25,285 bases of DNA. Source: JAMCXS01 sp964459065. Lineage in GTDB: Bacteria > Acidobacteriota > Terriglobia > UBA7540. The notes below the pieces were generated by a model. The model searched no databases, had not been told where the DNA came from, and worked only from the letters and a program-made list of their open reading frames with translations. A program made the position numbers and the translations under genes. The stretch spans positions 1 through 25,285 of the forward strand of contig CAYWMN010000019.1 of NCBI GenBank assembly GCA_964459065.1, written 5' to 3'. This document shows, piece by piece, positions 1 to 7,460 of this stretch (positions are counted from its first letter, which is position 1; each line of letters opens with the position of its first letter).

Positions 1-1
1 G

Positions 2-874
2 CGCAAGATTTTGGAGGTCAAGGGCATCGAGGCGACAAGTGCCACGGCCACCAATGTCAGCTTTACCAACCGCTTCGAGGCCGTGTTCGGGATTGACCTT
101 GCGAGCTTTGACCGCGTCACGGGAGGTTTCAACTTCTTGCGCGGCGGACCTTTTACGGGACCTTACTCAGCCATTGTGGATAACGTTTATGTCGGCACGC
201 ATCATGTGCATGTCGGGAGTACGCTTGATATCTTGAATCACCATTTCACCGTCAGCGGCGTCGTGGAACATGGCAAGGGAGCGCGGGTGTTTATCCCTCT
301 AAAAACGCTTCAGGATTTGGTGGCTCCCGGCAAATGCGCGGTGATTTTTGTGAAGTGTACCTCCCCAAAGCTGGCGGGCGTGGTTGAGACGCGCTTGCGG
401 AATTTTGAGGGGGGAGCCTTGAAGGGATACCAGATCACTAAATTAAGCGATCTTACCTCCCTGGTCACCAGTTCCTCCTTTTTAGGGTTGAAACAATTCC
501 TGCTGGTCGTCGTCGTCTTCGCGGGAGTTATCAACTTTTTAGTCATCTTCCTGGCTCTTTATGTGCAAGTGCTAGGACAAACGCGGGAAATTGGAATCCT
601 GAGAGCGCTGGGGGCCAGTCGCCGGTATATGCTGGGCATGTTTTTAGGAGAGGCTTGTCTTCTTTGCCTGTTTGGCGGGGGATTCTCGTTGATTCTGTAC
701 CTGCTCACGAAGGCGATCATCCTTTCCATGTATCCGGCGCTTAGCTTTTTGTTGCCCGCGGGCACGGTATTGCGGGTAGGGGCGATAACGCTTGTCAGTG
801 CTGTTCTGGGCGGGGCCTACCCAGCCTATCGGGCCAGCACAAGCGAGCCTATCGCTGCACTTGTTTATGAGTAA
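2..874 (+). CDS. ABC transporter permease, MacB/FtsX type (5' end outside the window)
   Basis: This is the C-terminal part of an inner-membrane permease. The frame is open to the left edge, so the first transmembrane helix and part of the extracytoplasmic domain are missing. The visible part begins with an extracytoplasmic MacB-like core region (roughly the first 150 visible residues). An FtsX domain follows with three hydrophobic segments: around LLVVVVFAGVINFLVIF, around ACLLCLFGGGFSLILYLL, and near the C-terminus around LRVGAITLVSAVLGGAYP. The cytoplasmic coupling segment QTREIGILRALGASRR is the family hallmark, and PAYRASTSEPIAALVYE is a typical C-terminal tail. Its stop overlaps the ATPase start by 8 bases, so the two form one transporter. 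Proteins of this type extract lipoproteins or export peptides or drugs by mechanotransmission. The substrate cannot be told from this sequence. Confidence 0.9.
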   Translation, partial: RKILEVKGIEATSATATNVSFTNRFEAVFGIDLASFDRVTGGFNFLRGGPFTGPYSAIVDNVYVGTHHVHVGSTLDILNHHFTVSGVVEHGKGARVFIPLKTLQDLVAPGKCAVIFVKCTSPKLAGVVETRLRNFEGGALKGYQITKLSDLTSLVTSSSFLGLKQFLLVVVVFAGVINFLVIFLALYVQVLGQTREIGILRALGASRRYMLGMFLGEACLLCLFGGGFSLILYLLTKAIILSMYPALSFLLPAGTVLRVGAITLVSAVLGGAYPAYRASTSEPIAALVYE

Positions 875-1637
875 AGCCATCGAAACTGTCGACCGCAACG
901 GACAGCCAGCCATTGAGACGCGCCGGCTGACCAAGATTTATGATCACCACTCGGCATCGCCCGCCGTCAATGGTCTGGACCTCAAGATCTGGGCGGGTGA
1001 ATTCGTCGCTATTATGGGAGCATCCGGTTCCGGTAAATCAACCCTGCTTTACCTGATTGCAGGCTTGGCAACCCCTACCGGAGGGGAAGTTCTCATCGAT
1101 GGAGCCGCAATTTCCAGTCTGGCGGACGCTGCGCGGGCGCGCCTGCGCAATACCCGAATGGGTTTTGTCTTTCAACGCTTTAACCTGTTGGGTTTTCTTT
1201 CTGCCAAGAGCAATATCGAAGCCCCCAGTCTGCTGGGTTGGAAGCAGACAAGGGAGCCGAGAAACGTGGACGATCTGCTGGCTGCGGTAGGCTTGGGAAA
1301 AAAGAATCTTCGGCGCGTCAATGAGCTTTCATCCGGAGAACAGCAGCGTGTCGCGATCGCGCGCGCCCTTGTGAATAGCCCGGATATTCTCCTGGCCGAT
1401 GAGCCCACGGGCAATCTCGATTCGAAAAACGCTGCGGCTGTGCTTGACCTTATCCTTCGGCTTCGGCAGGATTTCGGCCTGACGACCTTAATGGTTACCC
1501 ACAATCCTGAGGTCGCCAGGCGCGCAGACCGCGTCGTTGAAATGCAGGATGGAAGGATCCTCAGCGAATGGACGCCTGACCCGATTGCCTCCATGGAGGA
1601 AGCAACTCTCAGGAGGCACGGGCATTTGAATCGATAA
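867..1637 (+). CDS. ABC transporter ATP-binding protein, LolD/MacB-type
   Basis: This 256-residue cytoplasmic ATPase powers the permease encoded just upstream. It has a Walker A motif (GASGSGKST), a Q-loop region (GFVFQRFNLL), the signature LSSGEQQRVAIARAL, a Walker B motif with catalytic Glu (ILLADEP), a D-loop (GNLDS) and an H-loop histidine (MVTHNPEVA). The wording of the signature and the Q-loop fits the LolD/MacB/FtsE group. I chose the ATG at 867 because the frame upstream of it would run deep into the permease gene. The resulting ATGAGTAA overlap (start and stop sharing 8 bases) is typical translational coupling, and the protein then begins MSKAIETV. A longer in-frame start at 792 is possible but unlikely. 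Confidence 0.92.
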   Translation: MSKAIETVDRNGQPAIETRRLTKIYDHHSASPAVNGLDLKIWAGEFVAIMGASGSGKSTLLYLIAGLATPTGGEVLIDGAAISSLADAARARLRNTRMGFVFQRFNLLGFLSAKSNIEAPSLLGWKQTREPRNVDDLLAAVGLGKKNLRRVNELSSGEQQRVAIARALVNSPDILLADEPTGNLDSKNAAAVLDLILRLRQDFGLTTLMVTHNPEVARRADRVVEMQDGRILSEWTPDPIASMEEATLRRHGHLNR

Positions 1638-1697
1638 TGCCAGGGGCTTTCATATCGGCGGGGCCCTGTGGGGAGGGGCAACGGGAATTTGTTTTAC

Positions 1698-1702
1698 GGA
1701 GG
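1698..1702 (+). promoter_or_regulatory. ribosome binding site that sets the sulfatase start
   Basis: GGAGG sits six bases before the ATG at 1709. It favours that start over the in-frame ATG at 1637, which shares one base with the upstream stop codon. Starting at 1709 also places a clean signal peptide at the N-terminus. Confidence 0.7.
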
Positions 1703-1708
1703 TGTTGG

Positions 1709-3130
1709 ATGCGTCGTGTGATAGGCGCTTTGATCGGAATCATTTTCATATCAAGTTTTTTGCAAGGTAGAAGTCTCAAGAAAATACGAAAGTCGCAATT
1801 TAATCTTAATTCGGCTCCGAACGTCCTTCTGATTACTTTTGATACGACTCGAGCCGACCATCTTTCCTGCTACGGATATGTGCGCAATACTTCCCCGACC
1901 CTCGACCAATTGGCCGCTCATGGTGCGCTGTTTGAAAATGCCTACACGGTGGAACCGCTCACGGGACCTTCGCATATCACCATGATGACCTCCCTCTATC
2001 CTCAGCAGCACGGCGCCACGATCAATGGCATGCATATGACCACGCATCCGCGGCCTATCCTGCTGGCACAAGTCCTGCATCACCTGGGTTACAAGACGGC
2101 GGCCTTCATTAGCGCCTGGACGCTCAAGAAGCGGATCACCGGGCTGGGCAAGGGATTTGGCGTCTACAATGAGAATTTTTCTTACTATTACAAGGTCGTG
2201 AATGCTGCGCGCCGGGGCAACGAGGTGGGCGCCGCCAGCCGGCGCTGGCTGCGAAAACATGGGCACTCGCGGTTTTTCCTTTGGGTCCATTACTTTGATC
2301 CGCACCATCCCTATGAGCTTCATCCTCGTTTCGCTAACCTGCCCCATGAGAAGCACGCAACGATCTTTCCGATATCCGCATCCGTTGACGCGCAGCGGGC
2401 GGCGAAAATTCGCGCCTACGACAGCGAGATCGCTTTTGACGATAACGATCTTGCCAAGACCCTCAAGCTGCTGGATAAACTCGGCGTTCGAGATAACACC
2501 TTGATCGTTTTTGTTGCCGATCATGGGGAAAGTCTGGGCGAGCACGGCATCTGGGGACATGGATATCATATTTACCAGCCGACGGTGCATGTGCCCATGA
2601 TTTTTTCTTATCCCGGGGTGATCCCGCCGGGGGAAAGGATCAAAAAGAACGTTTCGACGGTTGACCTCATGCCGACCGTCCTCAGCTATGTGGGCCTCCA
2701 TTTCAAGGTTCCAGGCCAGGGCGGGTATAGCATGAAATCGCTCATCCAGAGTGACGGTAAGGCTCCCTGGAATCACCCGTCATTTTTCCTTGCTTATGAC
2801 GAACCTGCTGTGCTGGCCCCCAAGTGGATGAGCATGTTTTGGACCTGGACTGAGACCAAGCGGACCCCGGCTCTGATGGGGCTTGTGGAGGGCAATACCA
2901 AGGTGATTTCGTCCGGAGCCCCGGACGCTCTAAAAGTCTACCGGCTGAGCGACGTGTTTTCGCGGGTCCAACTGGTTCCATCGAAAGACGTGAATCTCTC
3001 CGCGATGACCGGTTACCGCGAAGACCTTGATGCCTGGTTCAAAAAGACCAATCGCGGACTGGAGCCGCAGGGCAAGCTTTCAAAGGAAGACCTCGAAATG
3101 CTGAAGAGTCTCGGCTATGCGAACCCTTGA
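1709..3130 (+). CDS. secreted sulfatase-superfamily hydrolase with Thr at the nucleophile site
   Basis: This 473-residue member of the sulfatase/alkaline-phosphatase superfamily has an N-terminal hydrophobic segment (MRRVIGALIGIIFISSFLQG), which looks like a signal peptide or anchor and suggests periplasmic action. Metal-binding landmarks are D45 and D50 in the LLITFDTTRADHLSCYGY block and the DHGESLGEHG block near D271-H272, followed by HGYHIYQPTVHVP. Sulfatases normally carry C/S-X-P-X-R, whose first residue becomes formylglycine. Here the site reads T-G-P-S-H, with Thr85 in the nucleophile place and His89 for the Arg. It is therefore unlikely to be a formylglycine sulfatase. It could be a phosphodiesterase or phosphotransferase using Thr, as other superfamily members do. 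It follows the ABC transporter genes with only a short gap and may be co-transcribed. The substrate is unknown. Confidence 0.85.
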   Translation: MRRVIGALIGIIFISSFLQGRSLKKIRKSQFNLNSAPNVLLITFDTTRADHLSCYGYVRNTSPTLDQLAAHGALFENAYTVEPLTGPSHITMMTSLYPQQHGATINGMHMTTHPRPILLAQVLHHLGYKTAAFISAWTLKKRITGLGKGFGVYNENFSYYYKVVNAARRGNEVGAASRRWLRKHGHSRFFLWVHYFDPHHPYELHPRFANLPHEKHATIFPISASVDAQRAAKIRAYDSEIAFDDNDLAKTLKLLDKLGVRDNTLIVFVADHGESLGEHGIWGHGYHIYQPTVHVPMIFSYPGVIPPGERIKKNVSTVDLMPTVLSYVGLHFKVPGQGGYSMKSLIQSDGKAPWNHPSFFLAYDEPAVLAPKWMSMFWTWTETKRTPALMGLVEGNTKVISSGAPDALKVYRLSDVFSRVQLVPSKDVNLSAMTGYREDLDAWFKKTNRGLEPQGKLSKEDLEMLKSLGYANP

Positions 3131-3165
3131 GGACTGACGAGAGTGCCTGAGGCGGGAGGAGCACC

Positions 3166-3188
3166 GGCGGAGGCTGCGCCACCTTTTT
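3166..3188 (+). terminator. weak candidate terminator between converging genes
   Basis: A short GGCG/CGCC hairpin (arms at 3166-3169 and 3177-3180) is followed after three bases by five T residues. It lies in the 57-base gap between the sulfatase stop and the stop of the converging small gene. The stem is only four pairs, so this is weak. Confidence 0.25.
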
Positions 3189-3484
3189 CACTTTGAAGCG
3201 GGACGGTCGCTGAATTGCGCCTTCATCTCGGCTTCAAATTGCGGGAAATATCGGCTGATGACCTTCAGGTCAAACTCACGGAGGATGGATTCCTTCGGCT
3301 CGTGCCTGAGTAGAAACTGAAACGACTGAACGATGAGGTCTTCCTCCCGAACCTTGCCTCGGGTGAGTTTCTGGTAGTCGGCTGCATCCAGGGAGACGAC
3401 GTGCGTGGACTGAGTACCGGACTCCCGGATCTTGACAAGGAACTTTCCGGGCGCGCTTTTCTCGACTTCAATTTCTGATGGCAT
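3188..3484 (-). CDS. small conserved protein of unknown function
   Basis: This 98-residue soluble protein has no signal peptide or membrane segment. The N-terminal half looks like beta strands (EIEVEKSAPGKFLVKIRESG, then THVVSLDAADYQKL). The C-terminal half is helical and carries the distinctive run SFQFLLRHEPKESILREFDL followed by ISRYFPQFE. I recall this last pattern from a widespread family of unannotated small proteins but cannot name a function. Two tandem ATG codons occur at 3487 and 3484. I chose the second because AGAGG then lies six bases upstream; the alternative adds one Met. The gene stands alone on the minus strand, converging on the sulfatase gene, and is followed on the same strand by nothing related. 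Confidence 0.75.
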   Translation of the reverse strand: MPSEIEVEKSAPGKFLVKIRESGTQSTHVVSLDAADYQKLTRGKVREEDLIVQSFQFLLRHEPKESILREFDLKVISRYFPQFEAEMKAQFSDRPASK

Positions 3485-3583
3485 CATGGACCTCTTCAGT
3501 TAAGATTCAATCGGCTGCTCAGGGGCGATTCTTTGTTCCGCTCGTGGGTTTCCGGCTCAACCCTTCACCCGAACTGGCCGCTG

Positions 3584-4177
3584 CTATCGGCGGCCTCCGA
3601 AGCGGAACACGAAACCGGCCGAAAACCGCAGATTGTTTTGAGTGTTGCCGAAATCGCGTGTCAAAAAATAGTCGGCCTGGAAAAGACGAACGGCCATATG
3701 CCGCGATACCTTGACATCCATCCCTCCGCCCAGCGCCATGGCATAGGAGCTGCTGGTTGCCGTCAGACCGGCCCCCGGCAAGGATACCTTGGTCTGGTTA
3801 TAGCCAAACAGCGCATGAGCAAAAGGCGTGACGCCTTTGAGGCCCGGGTAGGAAAATCGCGGCCCGGAGAGAATCGAGAACATATTGAAATGATTCTCCA
3901 GGCCCTGGAGCCGTTTGGTTCCGTAAAAACCTCCAAACTCCTGGGTCAGGCCCAGCCAGTCCGTCGCATTCTCGGTGACCGAGGCTTGCCAGCCATTCAG
4001 CGAGAAGTTGCTTCCAAAAGGAACCGCGACGGGGTAGAACGGCGAATAGGTTGACCGGAGGTTGTCTTGCAGATAAGCGTAGCCTCCAAAGACCTCAATC
4101 CCCCGGAATCCCTGCGCCTGCAGCGCGTTCGGCACGGCGAGAACAAGAAGGCTAAAAAGAAGAACTGTTTTTCGCAT
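3584..4177 (-). CDS. small outer-membrane beta-barrel protein (OmpA-N/porin-like)
   Basis: This 197-residue protein has a Sec signal peptide (MRKTVLLFSLLVLAVPNALQAQ, with probable cleavage after AQA). The mature part alternates aromatic and small residues in amphipathic strands, for example GIEVFGGYAYLQDN, TPFAHALFGYNQTKV, SSYAMALGGGMDVKV and LRFSAGFVFRFGG. That fits an eight-stranded barrel of the OMP_b-brl type. I set the start at the ATG at 4177, preceded at five bases by AAGGAGG. The frame stays open far upstream, but that stretch has no barrel or signal character. A possible promoter on this strand is TTGGAT (4260-4255), 16 bases from TAATGG (4238-4233); this is weak. The role is unknown; such proteins are often structural or adhesion-related. 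The VFRFG-like C-terminus resembles acidobacterial barrels. Confidence 0.85.
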   Translation of the reverse strand: MRKTVLLFSLLVLAVPNALQAQGFRGIEVFGGYAYLQDNLRSTYSPFYPVAVPFGSNFSLNGWQASVTENATDWLGLTQEFGGFYGTKRLQGLENHFNMFSILSGPRFSYPGLKGVTPFAHALFGYNQTKVSLPGAGLTATSSSYAMALGGGMDVKVSRHMAVRLFQADYFLTRDFGNTQNNLRFSAGFVFRFGGRR

Positions 4178-4460
4178 CGCATCCTCCTTTTTATCCCGTG
4201 GATTCACTTTGTTGGGCCTGGATTCGCAGATGCCATTATTACGATGCCTGAAACATCCAACGGTTTCCCTTCTCTCAACATTACTCGCCGATAAGCGTTC
4301 TCCGCAACCGGGGAAGAAGCCAGGCGATAGGGCGCCAGCTGACGGACTTATGATATATCTAGGAACGCGAACTTCCACCAGACCCCCTTGCGGGAGGCAG
4401 GCGTCCTGGGAGTTCAACCGAGAGCCGATTCGGGTAACTCAGTGGCTCTGAAGGATTCAA

Positions 4461-5273
4461 ATGGCCGGTACGAACCTATCGATTCCGCGAGTCCTGATTG
4501 TTGCCGGTTCAGATTCCGGTGGCGGCGCCGGAATTCAAGCGGATCTGAAAACGGTTTCTGCGCTCGGGGCCTACGGTATGACTGCCATCACCGCCGTGAC
4601 GGCTCAAAACACCACGGGAGTTTTTGAGGTCGTTGCAATGGAAGCAGCCTTTGTCGCCCGGCAGATGGAGGCCTGTCTTACGGACATTGGTTGCGATGCG
4701 GTGAAGGTTGGCATGCTCGCGAACGCCTCGATTATCGAGGCTGTTTCCAGAACCTTGGGTGAACCGTTCAATTGTCCCTTGGTGGTGGACCCGGTGATCG
4801 AGGCTACGAGCGGTGGTTCGCTGCTCGACCCCGCGGCTGTGGCGACGCTCAAGAACCGGCTGCTGCCCTTGGCGGCCGTGGTCACGCCCAACCTTCATGA
4901 AGCGGGTGTCCTTGTCGGTGGCGAGGTTAAGACCCGCGAGCAGATGAGAGAAGCGGCTCGCACAATTCGCGACTTGGGGCCGGGAAATGTTGTCATTAAG
5001 GGCGGTCATCTTGAGGGGAAACCTGTTGACGTGCTGTTTGACGGCCGGAAGTTTTTGGAGTTTCAATCTGAGAGAGTGCGGACAAAAAACAGCCATGGTA
5101 CCGGATGCATTTTTGCCTCCGCCATTGCCGCCTGGCTGGCCAAAGGGAAATCGGTGGAAGACGGTGTTGCCGCCGCCAAGCAGTTTGTGCATCGTGCAAT
5201 CCTGGCCGGACTGCCCCTCGGAAGCGGCCAGGGGCCCGCAAATCCCCTATTTTCCAACCGATTTGACGGATAG
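4461..5273 (+). CDS. thiD: hydroxymethylpyrimidine/phosphomethylpyrimidine kinase
   Basis: ThiD phosphorylates hydroxymethylpyrimidine and then its monophosphate in the cytoplasm, giving the pyrimidine half of thiamine. At 270 residues it has the normal family length. Visible signatures are GSDSGGGAGIQADLKT near residue 16, TAITAVTAQNTTGV near 42, the KVGMLAN block, VVDPVIEATSGGSLL, VVTPNLHEAGVL, VVIKGGHL, and the C-terminal anion-hole loop SHGTGCIFASAIAAWL, in which Cys216 matches the catalytic Cys of this ribokinase-fold family. GAAGGA lies five bases upstream of the ATG. No other thiamine gene is nearby, and I found no TPP riboswitch in the upstream gap. The gene appears to be a stand-alone unit, diverging from the barrel gene. 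Confidence 0.95.
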   Translation: MAGTNLSIPRVLIVAGSDSGGGAGIQADLKTVSALGAYGMTAITAVTAQNTTGVFEVVAMEAAFVARQMEACLTDIGCDAVKVGMLANASIIEAVSRTLGEPFNCPLVVDPVIEATSGGSLLDPAAVATLKNRLLPLAAVVTPNLHEAGVLVGGEVKTREQMREAARTIRDLGPGNVVIKGGHLEGKPVDVLFDGRKFLEFQSERVRTKNSHGTGCIFASAIAAWLAKGKSVEDGVAAAKQFVHRAILAGLPLGSGQGPANPLFSNRFDG

Positions 5274-5388
5274 GTCCTTCTTTTTCTACGCTGATTCCTA
5301 AATACCTGGCTGTTTGTTTTACCGGGGGGCCGATTTGAGATTTTACGAGTTAGCTTAAGTTCTTCAGTACCTCCTTGGGACTGAACGT

Positions 5389-5394
5389 TATAAT
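5389..5394 (+). promoter_or_regulatory. candidate -10 element close to the VKOR-DsbA start
   Basis: A perfect TATAAT lies 10 bases before the ATG at 5405, with no convincing -35 box at the right distance and no Shine-Dalgarno sequence before the ATG. If it is used, the transcript would start only a few bases before the start codon (nearly leaderless). This is only a sequence match. Confidence 0.3.
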
Positions 5395-5404
5395 ATAGCT
5401 ATCT

Positions 5405-7042
5405 ATGCGAAAACTTATCATCCTGGGTTTGAGTCTCTTAGGGCTTTTCGTTTCCCTTTACCTGCTTTGGGAGTACACCTCTCCCTCGATCCCGATGGTC
5501 TGCTTCGGCGGCGGATGTGACGTGGTGCGCGCCAGTTCATACTCACACCTGCTCGGGATTCCTTTACCCGTCTTTGGTGTTCTGATGTATGCCTTCCTGG
5601 CGCTTCTGCTCTTTGTTCATCCCCTGGTGCCGGCCTCCACAACGCGGTGGGCCGAGTATGCGGTGGTTTTGATTTCGGGAGTGGGTTTTCTTTGTTCATT
5701 GTACCTGACCGGGGTGGAAGCCTTTGTTCTTCACGCCTGGTGCGAGTGGTGTGTGACGTCGGCAATTTCGGTGACGCTGATTTTTGTTCTTTCTGTTTTT
5801 GACCGGCTCCAGCCCGTTCCCGAGCTTGAGGCTGCGGAGTCTCTCAAAGTCGTTCAGAGGAACTTCTCTCTGATCTTGTTCGCTTTCGTGCTGGCGGTCC
5901 CTTCGTTTGTTCTTTTGACGCGTCACGGAAGCTTTCCCGCCAGCAAGCCGCCTTCCAAGGTTACGGTCAAGGCGCACTTGATCCGTCCGGATACTCATCT
6001 CTATGGCAATCCTCACGCCCGTGTTACGGTGGTGGAGTTCGGCGATTTCCAATGTCCGGCTTGCCGTGCGGCGGAGGCAACCGCCCGGGAGATTCGCCAA
6101 AAATTCGGCGATCGAGTCCGGTTTGCTTTTCGGCAGTTTCCTCTTCCGAGTCTGCACGCTCATGCCGAGAAGGCTGCCGAAGCCAGCGAATGCGCCGCCC
6201 GTCAAGGCAAGTTCTGGCAGGCGGTGGACAAGCTTTACGACAACCAGGACGATTTGACCATGCCGGCTCTTAGCCGGTATGCCTCCCAAATGGGGCTGAA
6301 CTCCAGGAAGTTTGTCGAATGCCTGCAGAAAGGGCAAACGGCCCAGCAGGTTGCCCAGGATATCGAGGACGGGAGGGCGCTCGGGGTCCATGCGACCCCG
6401 ACCTTCTTCATCGACGGCCAGATGTTTGTCGGCCCCATCCAATATTCTCAATTCGCAAAGCTCATCGAGCAGGATCTCCAGGCGAAGGGGGTTGAACAGG
6501 CGGATCATTCCCAGTCAACACCCTCAACGGTTCCGGCAAAGCCTGCGGCGGCTTCAATTCCGGCAGGGAAAAATACGACGGCGGCGAAGCGGCCGACTTC
6601 CTCTGCAAGCGATACCATGCAGGTTTTCGGTGGCTCGAACAATCTCCTCGCCAAAATGCAGAACTCCGCTACCGCTTGCAGTGAGGAGGAAGCCAAGAAA
6701 CGGCAGCCGAGCATGATCCGGACCCCGCAAGCCGCAAAGTTTTTTAAGCAGGGCTCCGATGCGCTTTTTGTCGACGTCCGTTCCGCTAAGGACTTCAGGG
6801 CGGACCACATTCCGGGCGCCTTGAATCTGCCCATCGATGTTTTCGAACAGGATTGGCACCGGCTGCCCAAGCACAAGACGATTGTGCTCTATGAAAGCGG
6901 CCGTTCCAGCGGGGACATCTGCGCGGCCAGCCGGGCGGCGGGCCGAATCCTGCTTGCCAAAGGATTTGGCGCGGACCATGTGAAAGTCTATCGGGATGGT
7001 TTGGCCGGCTGGCGGAAAGACGGATTGCCCCTCAAGCCGTAA
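5405..7042 (+). CDS. VKOR - DsbA-like thioredoxin - rhodanese fusion protein
   Basis: This is a 545-residue membrane protein for disulfide-bond formation in the periplasm. Residues 1-135 form a VKOR domain with several helices, the loop cysteines C33 and C38 (CFGGGC), the following Ser (RASS) and the C113-E-W-C116 redox motif near the last helices. A further helix at about 155-172 leads to a DsbA/thioredoxin domain with active site C217-P-A-C220 and the cis-Pro loop HATPTFFIDG (P332). A Pro/Ala/Ser/Thr-rich linker (about 365-435) connects to a rhodanese-like domain (437-545) with FVDVRSAKDFRADHIPGA near the start and VKVYRDGLAGW at the end. VKOR would reoxidise the attached DsbA using quinones. 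The rhodanese active-site Cys is replaced: the loop reads LYESGRSSG with Glu497, so sulfur transfer is doubtful. VKOR-DsbA fusions are known; a third rhodanese part is unusual. The gene seems monocistronic. Confidence 0.9.
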   Translation: MRKLIILGLSLLGLFVSLYLLWEYTSPSIPMVCFGGGCDVVRASSYSHLLGIPLPVFGVLMYAFLALLLFVHPLVPASTTRWAEYAVVLISGVGFLCSLYLTGVEAFVLHAWCEWCVTSAISVTLIFVLSVFDRLQPVPELEAAESLKVVQRNFSLILFAFVLAVPSFVLLTRHGSFPASKPPSKVTVKAHLIRPDTHLYGNPHARVTVVEFGDFQCPACRAAEATAREIRQKFGDRVRFAFRQFPLPSLHAHAEKAAEASECAARQGKFWQAVDKLYDNQDDLTMPALSRYASQMGLNSRKFVECLQKGQTAQQVAQDIEDGRALGVHATPTFFIDGQMFVGPIQYSQFAKLIEQDLQAKGVEQADHSQSTPSTVPAKPAAASIPAGKNTTAAKRPTSSASDTMQVFGGSNNLLAKMQNSATACSEEEAKKRQPSMIRTPQAAKFFKQGSDALFVDVRSAKDFRADHIPGALNLPIDVFEQDWHRLPKHKTIVLYESGRSSGDICAASRAAGRILLAKGFGADHVKVYRDGLAGWRKDGLPLKP

Positions 7043-7460
7043 CGGCCCCGGGATTTTGGGTCTGCACTTCAGAAATTTCTAACCCCCCACAACACATCCC
7101 CGGCGGGTAGCCGGCGCTTTTCAGGGAAGAAAGGTGTCTGGCCGTATGCCGCTGCGGGAATCAACTCTTCTCCTGCCGTTTGAAATAACACCCGAAGCTG
7201 CCATCGCCGGGATTGCCGGAGGAATGCCGGCCCGGGATGCTTTCGCTTTGCTCTGGAAGGCCGTCGGTTGGGTTTCAATTCAAGTTTTTGGACTGGGTCC
7301 TCAATCCCGGCCTGCGTGTCCCCGAAAGAAAATTTAGGCAAATCGGCTCATTTTTTTTGCCCAGAGGTCGATAACTGGAGGGGATGGCTTCTGCACAAAC
7401 CTACGGCGATTCACCATCTTACAGAGGGGCGGAGGGGGAACTTTCCAGTTCTCGATTTCT
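7043..7460 (+). other. intergenic region without a convincing gene, leader of the polysaccharide operon
   Basis: About 420 bases separate the VKOR fusion from the five-gene operon. Short open frames occur on both strands (for example 7134-7337 plus and 7069-7341 minus), but they overlap each other, lack ribosome sites and match no family I know. A short CCGGC/GCCGG hairpin lies near 7100-7116. An inverted pair GGCAAA (7337-7342) and TTTGCC (7356-7361) encloses a run of T residues. The stretch probably holds the end of one transcript and the promoter and leader of the next, but I cannot assign a promoter. Confidence 0.5.

Noticed and set aside
1751..2776. 341-codon minus-strand frame opposite the sulfatase-like gene
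   Set aside because: The plus strand has full superfamily motifs and a signal peptide, while the minus frame has no recognisable domain.
4178..4460. TPP riboswitch upstream of thiD
   Set aside because: The conserved CUGAGA and the second conserved arm of the thi-box are not found in this gap.
5274..5404. Rho-independent terminator after thiD
   Set aside because: There are T runs near 5281-5286 and 5312-5322 but no GC stem in front of them.
7069..7341. Short overlapping frames on both strands in the gap before the HEAT gene
   Set aside because: They overlap each other, have no ribosome site and no known features. The low-complexity composition suggests non-coding DNA.
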